64,000 nucleotides of DNA from Piper betle (taxonomy: Eukaryota; Streptophyta; Magnoliopsida; Piperales; Piperaceae), in the NCBI GenBank assembly GCA_033002965.1, contig JAURVB010013163.1:124001-188000 (forward strand). The letters run 5' to 3'. The notes below the pieces were generated by a model. That model worked only from the letters and a program-made list of their open reading frames with translations, ran no database searches and was not told the origin of the DNA. This document shows positions 23,999 through 35,600 of the stretch, piece after piece. The stretch's first letter is position 1; each line of letters begins with the position of its first letter. The position numbers and the translations under genes are program-made.

Positions 23999-26361
23999 CA
24001 ATGCAAATGGGTGAGGGAAACTCAATAATTACCAGCGCCGCCATCTATGGTCTTCCGGTCCTCCTCGGCATGTTCTTGTTATTTCTGTGTCCTTTGGTGC
24101 AGCTGCTTTGTGTAGCTGTTTTCGCCGTGTCTCCTTTGTCATTGGATGCCGTCATTCCCGGTTCCTCGCTAGTAATTCACGTTATATATTCAAGCTTTGT
24201 TTTTGCATTAGTTATTTTCGAATCAATGTGTATATGCCATCGTACACCTTCATTGGTGATTATATGTTTTTGGCTGCGGATCTATATTAACATAATAAAG
24301 TTTGATTTTCTTTTCTAAATTTATCATATAATATGCATTTAAATAATTTAATTGCTTTGAACTGCTTTGGGGAATCTAATTAATCGAATATTGTTTATAT
24401 TATAGAACGGAGTCAACTCAGAGTTGACCCTCACTTAGATTTTTTTATAGAATCTTAGTCCTCTTTTAACTTAAGTGTATTTAGGGTATCTTATTTATAT
24501 GATCTATGCTTTAGAAATTTTTACATGCATTTGGTTTTTTGTCTTTGCATTAAAATTCTTCAAATTTTTATTTATAGACGTCTCAATTGATTAGGTCCTT
24601 GTGGATTAGTTTAAATTTTAATAAGTTATAAAATACTATTCTAAAATTTATAAGCTTAATTTGATTCGGGCTCCAAGCCAAATCAAGGCATTACAATCAT
24701 TTTTTATTATGCATAATCAATTAAAATTTCTATGCATATATGCGTGTGATTCATTTTTGCTCGTTTGACTAATGTGATAGGTAGGGATCATTGAAAGGGG
24801 CCGTTGTTCGAGCTGCCTTTCAAATTAAATATCTTGAACACAGTCAGTGACAAATTCTTTATCACCGTTGAGATTTAGAGTTCTGGTCCACTACTTGAGC
24901 CGGCCTTCTTTATTTATTTTATTATACATCCATTTGGTGCAAGTTATGTTTTTCTCATTCGTTGTTTGGGGAAGAGATGTGTATGAGTCAGTGGTATTTT
25001 CGTCATTAAAAATTGATTCGGTTTTTAATTAAGTAAAGAATAATAACTAATTTTAAAAAAATTTAAAAAAATTAAAAAATATTATAAAATATAATACACA
25101 CTTAAAAATAAAATTATATATTGTATAGTTAATAACCCTATTAATTTTAATTGATTTTACTAAATCAATTTTTATCTAATTTTTTATAAATCTATCTGAT
25201 TGAATGACTCCCTTCCTCATCGGATCCTAATTTTACAACTATGGTTCAAACATCAATTTTGATCCGCCAATGCTTTGTAACAAATTTTGATTTATCGTTT
25301 ATTTGTCTGATTTACCGTTTTCTTTGACGGTGACCCGGCTTAAATCGTTAATCCTGGGTTCAATAATTCTTCCGGTAATGTCGACTCCACTTGTAAATTG
25401 AAGAGTTGGCAAGGGCAATTGTGGCATCGGATAAGATCTCAGCTGATCAGTTATTAATTTATTGCGTTTGTCGTTAACCTAGCCTACAAAAGTTCAAACG
25501 TGGGAAAGCATTTTCCGGCGGCATTTTCCCCTACTTTCTCCAACTTCGAGCACCCCCCCCCTGTCTGGCATATACTGCCATTCAATCCCTCCAAATTGAA
25601 TAGTTTTATGAAAGTTTCCGTTTATAAAAAGTTGTTAAAGTTGTCGTGTTTAATATCACACCTACCGTATGCGACTTTTTAACAAATTATTTAAACTTTG
25701 TAAATTCCAGAACTGACAATGAAAAGCATTTTTCATCTCACAAGTCCTAAAATTCAACTAATATGTGAGCCTTTAATGACTATGATATTGAGGTTTAATA
25801 TGAAAGCATAAACAATCGCTAAATAATTAAAAAATATAAAAAAGCTGTCCATTAATTATCTTCAACACATAATATAACTTTTGATAAACTTACCCAATAT
25901 CACAGTTCATAAATATACATCATTAAACATTTAAACGATGCAATATTGATCACACTTCTTTCTCTTATTATGTTGTTTAATTATCTAAAATAAAATTTAG
26001 ATTAGTAAAATTCGTAATAATTAACCAGCGCATTGCCTACCGAGATGCGATGTATAAGGTACGTGAATATCTGTCTATTAATGCATTTGGGCTTTGAAGA
26101 AGACGAAGAAAGAGAACGCCCGGTGAGTAGATTGGGTGGACGGTGCCATTTCCGACATTTTTTTTCCCAAAAAACGACGGCGACATCTTTTGTCCGGTTT
26201 GATAACGTCACAACTTATTGGAGTCCTCTTTTACAAAACCTTCCCAAAGACAGGGGCCAAACCCAAAACAAAGTTACTCCATGTGGGCCCCCACCCCTCC
26301 CCTTCGCCGCTTCAAAGGGCCGTCCCCTCCCCACTTCTTCGGCAAATCCGATCCGCCGACG
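23999..26361. other. Intergenic; right part is the GID2 promoter
   Basis: No gene supported. An open frame at 23989-24318 is hydrophobic but has no homology I recognise and starts inside the LTR edge. A palindrome gtcaactc-a-gagttgac at about 24413-24429 contains inverted TTGAC cores (W-box-like). The last 300 bases before 26362 become C-rich and probably hold the leader of GID2. Confidence 0.4.
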
Positions 26362-26916
26362 ATGAAGCGGCCGTTCCCGGCCGACGATGCAGCGGACAAG
26401 AGAAGGAAGGTGGACGGAGAGGCGGCGGCGGAGGTCGGCGGCGGCGTAGAGGAGGCCGGCGAGGTGCCGGAGTTCCGGTTGGACGACAACTTGCTGTTCG
26501 AGGTGCTGAGCCATGTCGACGACGCGCAGACTCTGGCCGCCGCCTCCTGCGTGAGCCACCAGTGGCGGCGGGCGGCCCAGGACGAGCGCCTGTGGGAGCT
26601 CGTCTACACCAGGAACCTGCGGCACCCGGTCGACTGCGGCACCCAGCAGCTCCGATCTGTCGTCCTCGCCCTCGGCGGCTTCCGACGCCTCCACGCCCAT
26701 TGCCTCTTCCCCTGCATCAAGTCCCCGGCCCTGGTCGCTTCCTCCGGGTCCAGATCGAGCTCCTCCTCGATTCCCCAGCCGTCCGCGGCGTTGCTGCCGA
26801 CGCCGTCCCCGGCCAAGACGGCCAACTGGGGCAAAGACGAGGTGCACCTCTCGCTCTCGCTTCTCTCCATCCGCTACTACGAGAAGATGAGCTTCGACAA
26901 AGTCGGCCGGGATTAA
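26362..26916 (+). CDS. GID2: F-box protein GID2/SLEEPY1, gibberellin signalling
   Basis: GID2/SLY1 is the SCF adaptor that binds DELLA repressors once gibberellin has bound GID1, and so triggers their ubiquitination in the nucleus. The gene is a single exon of 184 residues from MKRPFPADDAADKRRK (basic, NLS-like) to the TAA. The F-box lies at about residues 36-75 (LDDNLLFEVLSHVDDAQTLA then Cys-Val-Ser...Trp-Arg). The family's GGF region is present (LRSVVLALGGFRRLHAHCLF). The C-terminal LSL region reads LSLSLLSIRYYEKMSF and is nearly identical to SLY1; in SLY1/GID2 these regions are needed for DELLA binding. The ATG at 26362 is chosen because it begins the conserved MKR start; an upstream in-frame ATG at 26218 would add 48 residues that look untranslated. 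Length lies between Arabidopsis SLY1 and rice GID2. It is very GC-rich. Confidence 0.92.
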   Translation: MKRPFPADDAADKRRKVDGEAAAEVGGGVEEAGEVPEFRLDDNLLFEVLSHVDDAQTLAAASCVSHQWRRAAQDERLWELVYTRNLRHPVDCGTQQLRSVVLALGGFRRLHAHCLFPCIKSPALVASSGSRSSSSSIPQPSAALLPTPSPAKTANWGKDEVHLSLSLLSIRYYEKMSFDKVGRD

Positions 26917-29900
26917 GAGTTTATTAGACTTCTTTCTCAGATTATTCAAGTTTTCTTTTTCTTTTTTCCTTTGTTGTTTTCTTTGTTGAATAGTATTATT
27001 ATATATGTGTAAATTTTATTACGTGATTTGATGAAGAACATCTTGTATCTCTCTGTCTGTGTGTAATCAGATTGCTCCTTACTGAGATCCTACTTGTTCT
27101 TTGTATGAGGAAATTATTTAATCTAGTGGTTAGTGTGGCGTGATTATCTTACCCAGTGGAAGAACTATGGTTTGTTTTGTGCTGCATTTACAGGATTCAC
27201 AATTTCGCATGTCATAGCTTTTTGAAAATTTTTACTTAAAATTATAAGAGCGGAGGGGGAGGCCTTCCTACTACTCCGTGGAAGTGGTTGTTTCTCTTGT
27301 TTTTAGGCAGGGCTCAGGCTAAGGGGTACTCTCCTCAGTTGTGCCTTCTAAGACTGCTCTTTTTTTTTTCCAAAGTGGTTGCATCCCTATCTTCAGAACT
27401 CCTTCCACCGTTTAGGAGGTGGAAGAAAATGTTATAATTAGATTATGGGCCCAGAAAGCTCAAAAGGTGGTGGATAAGCACGCCGAATAGTTTTTTTCAA
27501 GCAAGCGTACTTTTATTTATAAAAGATACTCCTGCAACAACCGGCGTGCAGGACTGCCAAGACAAACATCATAGACCCAGAGAACGCGCCATTACTTTAA
27601 ATACCTGAGAAACTAAACACAACCAAAAGAAATCACAAGTGCATGGTTAAGACTCTCACAGAGTTGGCTGTCCACCCACTAAGTTGGAAGGTAAGGATGA
27701 AGTTAACAGAATACAAATCTTGATGGATGAACGGGGAAGGGCTAAACAAATTGCTTAACACCAGCAGATCCGAAGCCCACCGCAACCTCGCAGACGCGGC
27801 ACCTGGATAACCTAGACCGCCACACAATGGAGATGAACTCCCTGCGTCGGTAGGAAGATCCCCAGCACCGGGTTAAGTACGGGTGGGCGTGGTCGCCTGG
27901 ACATCTATCTAATTATTTTTTCATTATAAATATTTTTTTTTCACATTTAACTAATATCTCATTTATATAATATTATCTCTTTTATTTTTTCGTACTTTTT
28001 ATCATTTAATTAATATAAAAATTAAAATTATTTTTTAAAAATATTTAAATAAAAAATATTATATTATAATAAAAAATTTTAAAAATAAAATTGATGAGAA
28101 ATCTATAACTAGATGTGTGTCAAACAAGCCTTATATTAGAATTGAAAGTTCATCAATTGTTTGTCTGATTGGAGTCCTAAATAAGAAATTATAATAAATA
28201 AGTAAATTGATTATGAAATGTTCATCAAATAAGTCAACTCGATCTGATTTGAAGAATTATTTGGATGAATTAGATGAGTAATTTATTATATTATCACGGT
28301 GAAGATTGAAAATAATAAAATATTTTTTTGGAAAAAAATGCTCAAAATATTCTAATCATTCCTATGTCAACCGACGCCCCTAAATTAATATTTAATATTA
28401 GAAAACAAATAATTGACTTAACTAAAAATAGATTGAGTCCAAAAATACTTGAAGTTTTTATACATTCCCAAAATTAGTTGAAGAGGAAATACGAAGGTAA
28501 TTTATATTTTATATTCATGAATTTTTTATTTTTGATATTTTTTAATATATGTTATTCTCTCGCTACTATATTTTTTACATATAGAGAAACACTCAAGTTT
28601 ATCATCAAATTTGTTTAGAACAATGAATATTAAAAAATGAGAAGATAATAATAATTGTCTTGATGAAAATAATATTCCAATATTTTTATTTCTATAATGA
28701 GCATATGAGAATGTTATATTTAATTTCTACTCTTATAATATTTATAAAATATTTTTACAAGTAATTAACTCTTTTTGTATATTTTTTCATAGAAGGAAAC
28801 TATATTGGATAAAGAATCAACTAATAAAATATTTTATCTTTGAAGTATATATAATATTATACTACATTTCAATGATAAAAATTACTTTAAAGTATACATC
28901 AATTATCTTTTGTTTAACTTTGAAATGTATAAGAGTTAAATTTTGAAAGTTTAATAAAATATAATATTAATTAAGAGCATTCTAATTATATAATAAATGA
29001 GTTTAATATAATTGTTGATGTGAATATATTATTCTAAATTCTTAAATATAATGATGACTTTTATCTTTTTCCTATATAAGTCATTTTGGATTTTTGTTAG
29101 ATATTAAATATTAATTATATATATATAATAATTAATTTTAATATATATCATGATTTAAAATTTTTGTAGAACATAATATTAACTTCACAAATGTCGAAGA
29201 TATTATGTCATTGATATATAAAATTGGACACTCGATCGATGAGTCAATCAAATAAAAAACCGTTTATATTTAATTTATTTTTATTTTTATAAAATTTAAT
29301 CGATAAAATTTGGTCGGACTCGATAATACGTCGGGCCACCCCCAAGGTTTACAAGCTGGACATGTACTGATGGGTAAAAGGGCTTGACGTGCATTAAAAC
29401 CTGTAGCCAGACGTTGGCAACCCAACAAACCAAAACAACAGAAAGAAACAGAAAATGGAGAGCAAGCCTCCAAACTTCAACATGTATACAACAAAAAGAG
29501 GACAAAAGACCCAAGAGAAGAGAGCTAGCTCCTTACGTTAACATCTTGTTTTCCTTTATACGGATTTTTTTTAAAATGTATACAGTGTTTTTATCTGAAC
29601 TGATTTTTTAGAGATGGCCCTTCCCTCTTTCTTAAAATTTTCTTCTTTTAATTAGAAAAATTTACAAGAAAGATATTGTTAGTCAAAATTTACGATTTGA
29701 AGAGGCTATTATCTCCATTTATAATTTGATAAAAATAAAATAAAATTAATGACTTTGCCCTTAATTTGAGGCGAGTTTTAATTTAAAAATAATTTTGACT
29801 AATTTGATCTACTAAAGCCAACCAAAAACTTAAAAAAAGTTCAAAACAATATTAACATTAAAAACAGTATAAAATAATAGTCTAAGAAGGTTTTCTTCTC

Positions 29901-31402
29901 TTTAAAAAATATGAATGGATTAGAAAAATGATAAATAAAAAAAGTAATTGAAATAATAGGAGGATAATAGTTAGAAGATTTCAAGGGAGAAAGTGACTTC
30001 CGAAGAGGAAAATATCGAGGAGTGAAAGGATGTCATCATGTTTTCCCTAATTTTTCTAATAAGTAGCAAGCATTGAAAAGTGATATTTAACACTCCTAAT
30101 TGCATCCCCATTTCTTTTTTAAAAAAATCTTTAAATCGAAAAGTCGTAATTTCCTAGATTTAATTATCAGAGATGCAACCTTTCAAAACATCGGAAGAGG
30201 AACACCTTTTTGAGGAGATCAAACCACCTAAGAGTAAGGTGAATGCAAAAATCCATGAAATCCAATTTAAGAAAAAGATTCATTCTCCTTTTGTAATTAG
30301 GTATTAGATTGATAACTTGCTATACATATTTTTTTGCTTAATATTTACGTTCTTCTTTTTTAGTGATGAAGGATAAAAAAGCTCTATCTTTTTTATTTAG
30401 GCGTCATTTGGTAAACAAAAATTAAAACATATGAAAATTTTTAATTATTATTTATAGAGTTAATTATGACTTAAATACGGCTTGTATTTTTTTAAAGAAA
30501 GTGATGGAGATAAATTTTCTCAAGGAAATTACTTGGTGTAAAATCTTCCTTGCTCTATAATAAGTTTTAAAAATGGATAGTTTTTTTTGGTAAAAGATCA
30601 ATGATTTTGACATGAATTAGTATTTATAAATTCCATATATTTTTTTTTCTTGTGTGCTAACCAAATAGTGTGTTGGGAGTTTTTAATGAAAAAAATGGTT
30701 AAGAACATAATTATGAAAGTGGAGGAGTAAAAATACCTATGAGAAAGAGGAAACATCGTTTGTAATGAAAATTTCATCCTTGGTTTTTTATTTATACAAT
30801 AAATAAAAACAGCTGCACTATTAACATGGGTTTGGCCAAGTCTAGCCTAGACGACCAGACCCAGGCTGCGGTGGCCAACCTCAGCCTCACCAGGCTCAGC
30901 CGAATTTTCGACTATCCCATCTAAATTGAATGGCCAAATCTGGCCTGCGCTCAAATCCACCACCGCAGCCGGAGATGGCTAGCAGGCAACCAATTATGGC
31001 TGCCCTGACCCTTGCATTTTTTTCAATGGATTACCTGCTGTCGCATCCCAGAAGATAGGGTGTTGCTCTATCATTTAGTAAAAAATTATCCTTTTATCAT
31101 AAATATTTTTTAATCTCCCTCCATTTCGAAAATAACTTTTCCACGGCCCCTTTTCTTAATAAAAACTCGAAGGAAAATTTGAACTATTGCCATGTCCGCT
31201 GCGGATAATAGATTAGAAGATTGTTCATGGCTAAGAACCTCTTGCTAATCACCACTCATTGGGCGCCCACATTACACTTAACCTCTCGACCTAGAATTCT
31301 ATGGACCATGGCCTCGAATTCGTCTTCACAAAGTTACAACCATTTTGAAGCCACGGCCCCAACTTCATAATGGTTAACCCCCAGGATCAAATACACTTTT
31401 TG
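26917..31402. other. Long intergenic region, AT-rich
   Basis: Contains the GID2 3' untranslated region on the left. A GC-richer block at 27,480-27,890 (caaccggcgtgcaggactgc) looks like the end of an old transposable element on the minus strand but has no domain. 27,900-30,400 is very AT-rich. 30,830-31,010 is a GC-rich patch of ggctgcc/ggcca words similar in style to 6380-6540. No gene is supported. Confidence 0.4.
30401..30690. mobile_element. Possible MITE with imperfect ATTTGGT termini
   Basis: The left end ggcgtcatttggtaaac and the reverse complement of the right end cactatttggttagcacac share the ATTTGGT core and enclose about 290 bp of AT-rich sequence. The terminal match is short and imperfect. 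Confidence 0.25.
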
Positions 31403-34400
31403 TTATTGGATTTTTTGCATCAGTTTGTCCACCATAATTTTTTGTTGGATACTACTCAAAGACTCAGAATTCCTAATAGCATTGGCTACGACGATAACCA
31501 CACCTGCAGATGACGCATTCACCTACATTGTAAGAAGTTCGCAGGCTTTAGAATTTTGGTAGTACTCCAGCAACACAGAAGTTCTAAACGAGACTAAAAT
31601 CTGCTTGGAAAAAGATAAACAAGAAACTAGAGTCTTACCCAAACGCGACCATTCATACCAACTGCTATCTCAAATGATAACTTCTCCCCAAGGGCTTCCA
31701 AAACTGGGCATGTTGGAGAACTCAACAACCTAAGATGAGCACATCCAATTTGCAAAGTAATTAATAGAAACTAAAACCCTATTACATAGTTTCCGAATTT
31801 AAAAATTTTGAGCTCACATTCTAGACAGCCCCGTCGATGTTTCAAAAGAATAACCATCTTTCAGCGAACCAAAGTCAGCAGCTTTGCCATTTGCTACATA
31901 AAAGAAACGATGATCAGCAAGGCAAAAGATGACAATATGAAAATAAAAAAAGAGCACCAAAACCTCCCAGATGACGTTATACAGATAAAAGATATAAGTT
32001 CCAAACAATTAGCTGCAACCCACAGCCAAAATTACAACAACAAAGGCTATCTAGTATATTTCATAGGGACAACTAACAAAAGAAAAGCGAGATAATGTAC
32101 CCTTGTACCACTGCTTATAAAATAATATCCTACCATCAGTGCAAGAGAGCTCTGGGTTCATTCCAGGATTTGCTTTAGCCACCCGGAGATAGAGCAGGGT
32201 GCCTATCTGCAGTCAGACACGCAACTATAAGCTAAAAAATCACTATAGTCCAGGATTAAAAACACACACACAAGAAACAAACAAAAGGCTGAGCCACAAA
32301 TTTAGAAGAGATATTCATTTAATTTAATGTATATGCAACATTAAATACCAGTAAGCAGATGCTAGGAAAAATCAATTCAATTAAATGTTTACACGTATTT
32401 ACCGATACCAGTCAGCAGATGCAAGAAAAAGTTCATTTTGGGAAACACATACTGTAGAGTGAGTGAAATGCTACATTCAGCATTCATTATTTGCCAATCC
32501 CAAGAAACAGAAAACAATCAACATGACAAACAGAAGTTTCTAAACATTTTAACTGATAAAAACTGAATCATCATCCTCAATTGGAGGAAGTTTCTTGTTT
32601 TCCTTTCTGCTTTTTAGTACGATTTAGTCTCTAGTAAGGTTCAAGGAAGTGAAATTCTACACCAAACAGCATATACAAACCTCATCAAGAATTACATTTT
32701 CTCCCCCCAAAGCATCAAGAATAATATTGATGCAAAAGTATACCTCGAATCTAGGTATGTTTCTTCTTGTACCACCTTCAAATGCAAGAACTGGCAAAAA
32801 TGCCAAGACAGGTCCTTTAATGTCGACCAAGAAGTTCTGCATTACAAACAAACAGCACATGAGAAAGAATAATCATCAACAATAAACAACAAATGCCAGA
32901 ATAAGCCTTTTAAGTAATATTCACACAAAATGTCTCGATAAAAGATATAATGGCATCAATAGCAACTTAAAACAATTGGACAAGCTCATATAGCACAAGA
33001 TTCAAGACAAAATACACTAATTTCCATAAGACTATGCAACGCACATACAGAACAAAGGTTCCAATGAAATCAGAATAAATTTGAATTATCCAATCTATTA
33101 TATTATCAAATTCTAAGAAAATGCTCAAACTTTGAAAAAAAAGAAGATAATGAACACATAGAGGATAAAATGAGCTATAGAACTAAACAAAACAATACTT
33201 ACTTCAGGCTTAGTATCCACCACAATACCGAGAACTGTGTCCCCAACGCATGGAGTATACTGCAATATATGGACAAAATAGTCAAATACCATCTAAAGGG
33301 ATGAAACACAAAGGATTAACAGAATTAAAATTTATCCTCTTAAAAAAATTGCACAACACAACATATATTAGATGCACGTCTGGATAAGGCAAGTTGCCCC
33401 ACTGTGTGGAGTGGTGGTTAGGATACACTTGAAATCATTCGAGTTCATAAATATCATTTTCTAAGTCGAAAGTGACCAGAAATAGTGCATCTTAACATAA
33501 TAGAAAAAGAGAACCATAAAAAAAAGCAATACAGGAAGGAGAAACTCGTGAAATATTAGGAAATCTAAGAAATTGAAACTTCAAAATTTAGTGCATGTGA
33601 CAAGAACTTGCCTGCTTTTGAGAGCTCTCAACCCAATATTTATTTGGCTTTGAGAACTGCAATCTTCCAGCCTTCATGGCACAAATTGTATCACCATCCT
33701 GGGAATCAAATTTACAGTAATTTATTCACATAGAATCCAACCAGATAACCCTAAAATGAATTAACTTGGCAACGAAAAACAAAAAAAACATCAGAACAAA
33801 TAGCAGCAATAATGAATGTGGTTTTATTGATTCTGAAAGAAGAAAATCGATTAAACCGACTTTCAAACTAATCATATTGCAATATGCTAGCCAAATAAAC
33901 TGTCAAGGTGTCCAACACTTTCACCAACCACTTGATTTTAATTAGTTGGCATCGAGGATACTTGATCCTTTCTCTTTACTTCAACTGATTTCAGACCATA
34001 CGAACACAATAAAAAAATTTCCTTATATTTTCTTATCATTCCTTATATTTTCTTATCATCTCAACCAAAACAGGAAAAAAAGAACGTCGACAGCATTGAA
34101 AAATGCATAAAGTCCACTAAGTGGAATGATCCAATATTTGGCTCAATGTGCCGTGCTACATCCTTTCTAATCATATAATGGAAAAGAAAATACACTACTA
34201 TGCATCAAAAAATTCAGAAAAGAAACTGATTGATTCATCCTTGAACAGAAGAAACCACAATGAAGTTCATAAAGCTTCTCCAAAGCAAATTTTATTTTTC
34301 AAGATTGCATATTCACCGTTAGGCATTTTTGATATTCTATTTCCATCCATGAATTAATTTTATTCCCTGCACCTTCCCCATAAATAATATATTCCAAATA

Positions 34401-34783
34401 AAGCTGAGACCCATAAATAATATATTCCAAATAAAGCTGAGAGGTAAATTATTTTCGACTAGGAAAATTCGTAAGCTTCTAATTTGGTCAGTAACTGTTG
34501 TCAAGTACAAGTAGAAAAAAGTTTCTTACAGGATATAATCCTCCTCCTAATTTGACGGACTGATTAGTCAAGCTTGAAAGATCCAAAACTACATCACCAG
34601 GGACCTTCAAGGAGAAACATGAAGACGTTTCAAGAGCCGAAACAAAAATTTCAAAAGACGAACACACACACACACACACACATGTATATATATATATACA
34701 TAAAATGGAAGTACAAAAGAGTTTCTTACAACTGTCTTGTTGATAAGAGATTGCACCGGCGTGGATGGCTTATTGTCTGCCAT
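31403..34783 (-). CDS. RRP40: Exosome complex component RRP40 (EXOSC3)
   Basis: RRP40 is one of the three S1/KH cap subunits of the RNA exosome, which trims and degrades RNA 3' to 5' in nucleus and cytoplasm. Nine coding exons join in frame: 34783-34730, 34604-34530, 33698-33612, 33259-33203, 32836-32744, 32206-32134, 31893-31818, 31729-31639 and 31522-31403, for 241 residues. Visible family blocks are VPGDVVLDLSSLTNQSVKLG, the S1 domain (DTVLGIVVDTKPE to the FLPVLAFEGGTRRNIPRFE stretch), MNPELSCTD, FETSTGLSRMLLSSPTCPVL and the KH-domain GMNGRVW motif (the conserved GxNG). Intron 3 uses a GC donor (33611-33610, CAG|gcaagt). The gene faces RPC3 head to head across 817 bp. Length and ends match plant homologues. 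The gene looks functional. Confidence 0.93.
33400..33470 (+). repeat. Possible degenerate SINE (tRNA-like head), in RRP40 intron
   Basis: The phrase gtggagtggtggttaggata followed by acacttgaaatcattcgagttca resembles A-box and B-box spacing of tRNA-derived SINEs. The boxes are imperfect and no tail or duplication is clear. Confidence 0.2.
34019..34058. repeat. 20-bp unit repeated twice, in RRP40 intron 2
   Basis: A 20-bp unit starting ttccttatat and ending cttatca occurs twice in direct succession. Confidence 0.8.
34377..34442. repeat. 33-bp unit repeated twice, in RRP40 intron 2
   Basis: A 33-bp unit starting cccataaataat and ending agctgaga is repeated exactly in tandem (34377-34409 and 34410-34442). 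The two copies look identical, so the duplication is recent. Confidence 0.85.
34661..34702. repeat. Compound (AC)n/(TA)n microsatellite in RRP40 intron 1
   Basis: A run of about ten AC units is followed by atgt and a short TA run. This is a likely polymorphic marker. Confidence 0.85.
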
Positions 34784-35600
34784 GCTTCAACTCTGTAAAA
34801 AAGAAGAGAGCGCTCTAAAACATTTAAAAAAAAAAAGCCTCTAGCCGGATTTTAGTCCGAAAAACAAAGAAAAAAGAATGCTGAGGAGAAAAAAGAAGAT
34901 GAAGAAGAAGAAGAGAGCACTTTCCGTCGTGATGTTGGATGGTCCTGCCCAGCCACCACGACGGCCGACGGAGACTAAGGGGGACGATAGATATATATAT
35001 ATACATATATATTAACTCCTTTCTTTAACCGTTGGATGTAAAATAGACGGTGACAATTCGACTCGGGGGTCGAAAATGACCCCAACGCTCAAACCCTTCC
35101 CCTTCCCTGTTTGAGCTCGGCCTTCGCCGTTTCTCTACACCATCTCAAAGTTCGAGTCTTTGAGGATTGCTTGCTCAGACGGTAAGCAATCACGGGATGT
35201 TTTGTTTGTTTTTTGTTTTAAAAAAAAGTTTTATATTTTTTGTTGGGTTGGAGAAGGTAATCAGAAAGTAGGAACAATGTGCTTCGTCCGGTGTCACAAC
35301 TTTCCTTGCCTACTTTCGGTTTGATAATTTATCTACTTCAGTGTGTGCTTTCTCTGCTTGTTGTTGACGGAATTGTTCATCAGAGCGTGTTGATATGAAC
35401 ATGTCAAATGATATATGCAAAGAGCTTCCTACAAGAAAAGAAAAGGTTGTCCATCTAATGTATGAAAACATTTTGATAGTAACACGTGTAACATGAAATT
35501 CCAGTAATACATTTGCTGCTTGTTCTTTGATCACATGGCTACTTCCTCCATTTTTCGCTTCTCTGAAAAAATTGCGAAACTTATTTTAGGATTGAATCGA
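34784..35600. promoter_or_regulatory. Shared intergenic region of the divergent RRP40/RPC3 pair
   Basis: RRP40 starts at 34783 on the minus strand and RPC3 at 35601 on the plus strand. A pyrimidine-rich stretch at about 35,090-35,180 ends in a good splice donor (cagacg|gtaagc at 35,182) and the acceptor ttttag lies at 35,584-35,589, so RPC3 probably has a non-coding first exon near 35,100-35,181. The real promoter between the two transcripts may then be only about 300 bp. No clear TATA box on either side. Confidence 0.5.

Noticed and set aside
23989..24318. Hydrophobic 109-codon frame, possible small membrane protein
   Set aside because: It overlaps the edge of the copia LTR, has no homology I recognise, and its composition follows from T-rich sequence.
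24413..24429. Inverted TTGAC palindrome as a WRKY-controlled promoter element
   Set aside because: No gene starts nearby; an 8-bp palindrome is expected by chance in a window of this size.
26215..26949. 244-codon frame on the minus strand and 263-codon frame on the plus strand over GID2
   Set aside because: GC-rich shadows of GID2; only the GID2 frame matches a known family through to the C-terminal motif.
33400..33470. tRNA gene
   Set aside because: Only vague A-box and B-box likeness; no cloverleaf with acceptor and anticodon stems can be drawn. At most a SINE remnant.
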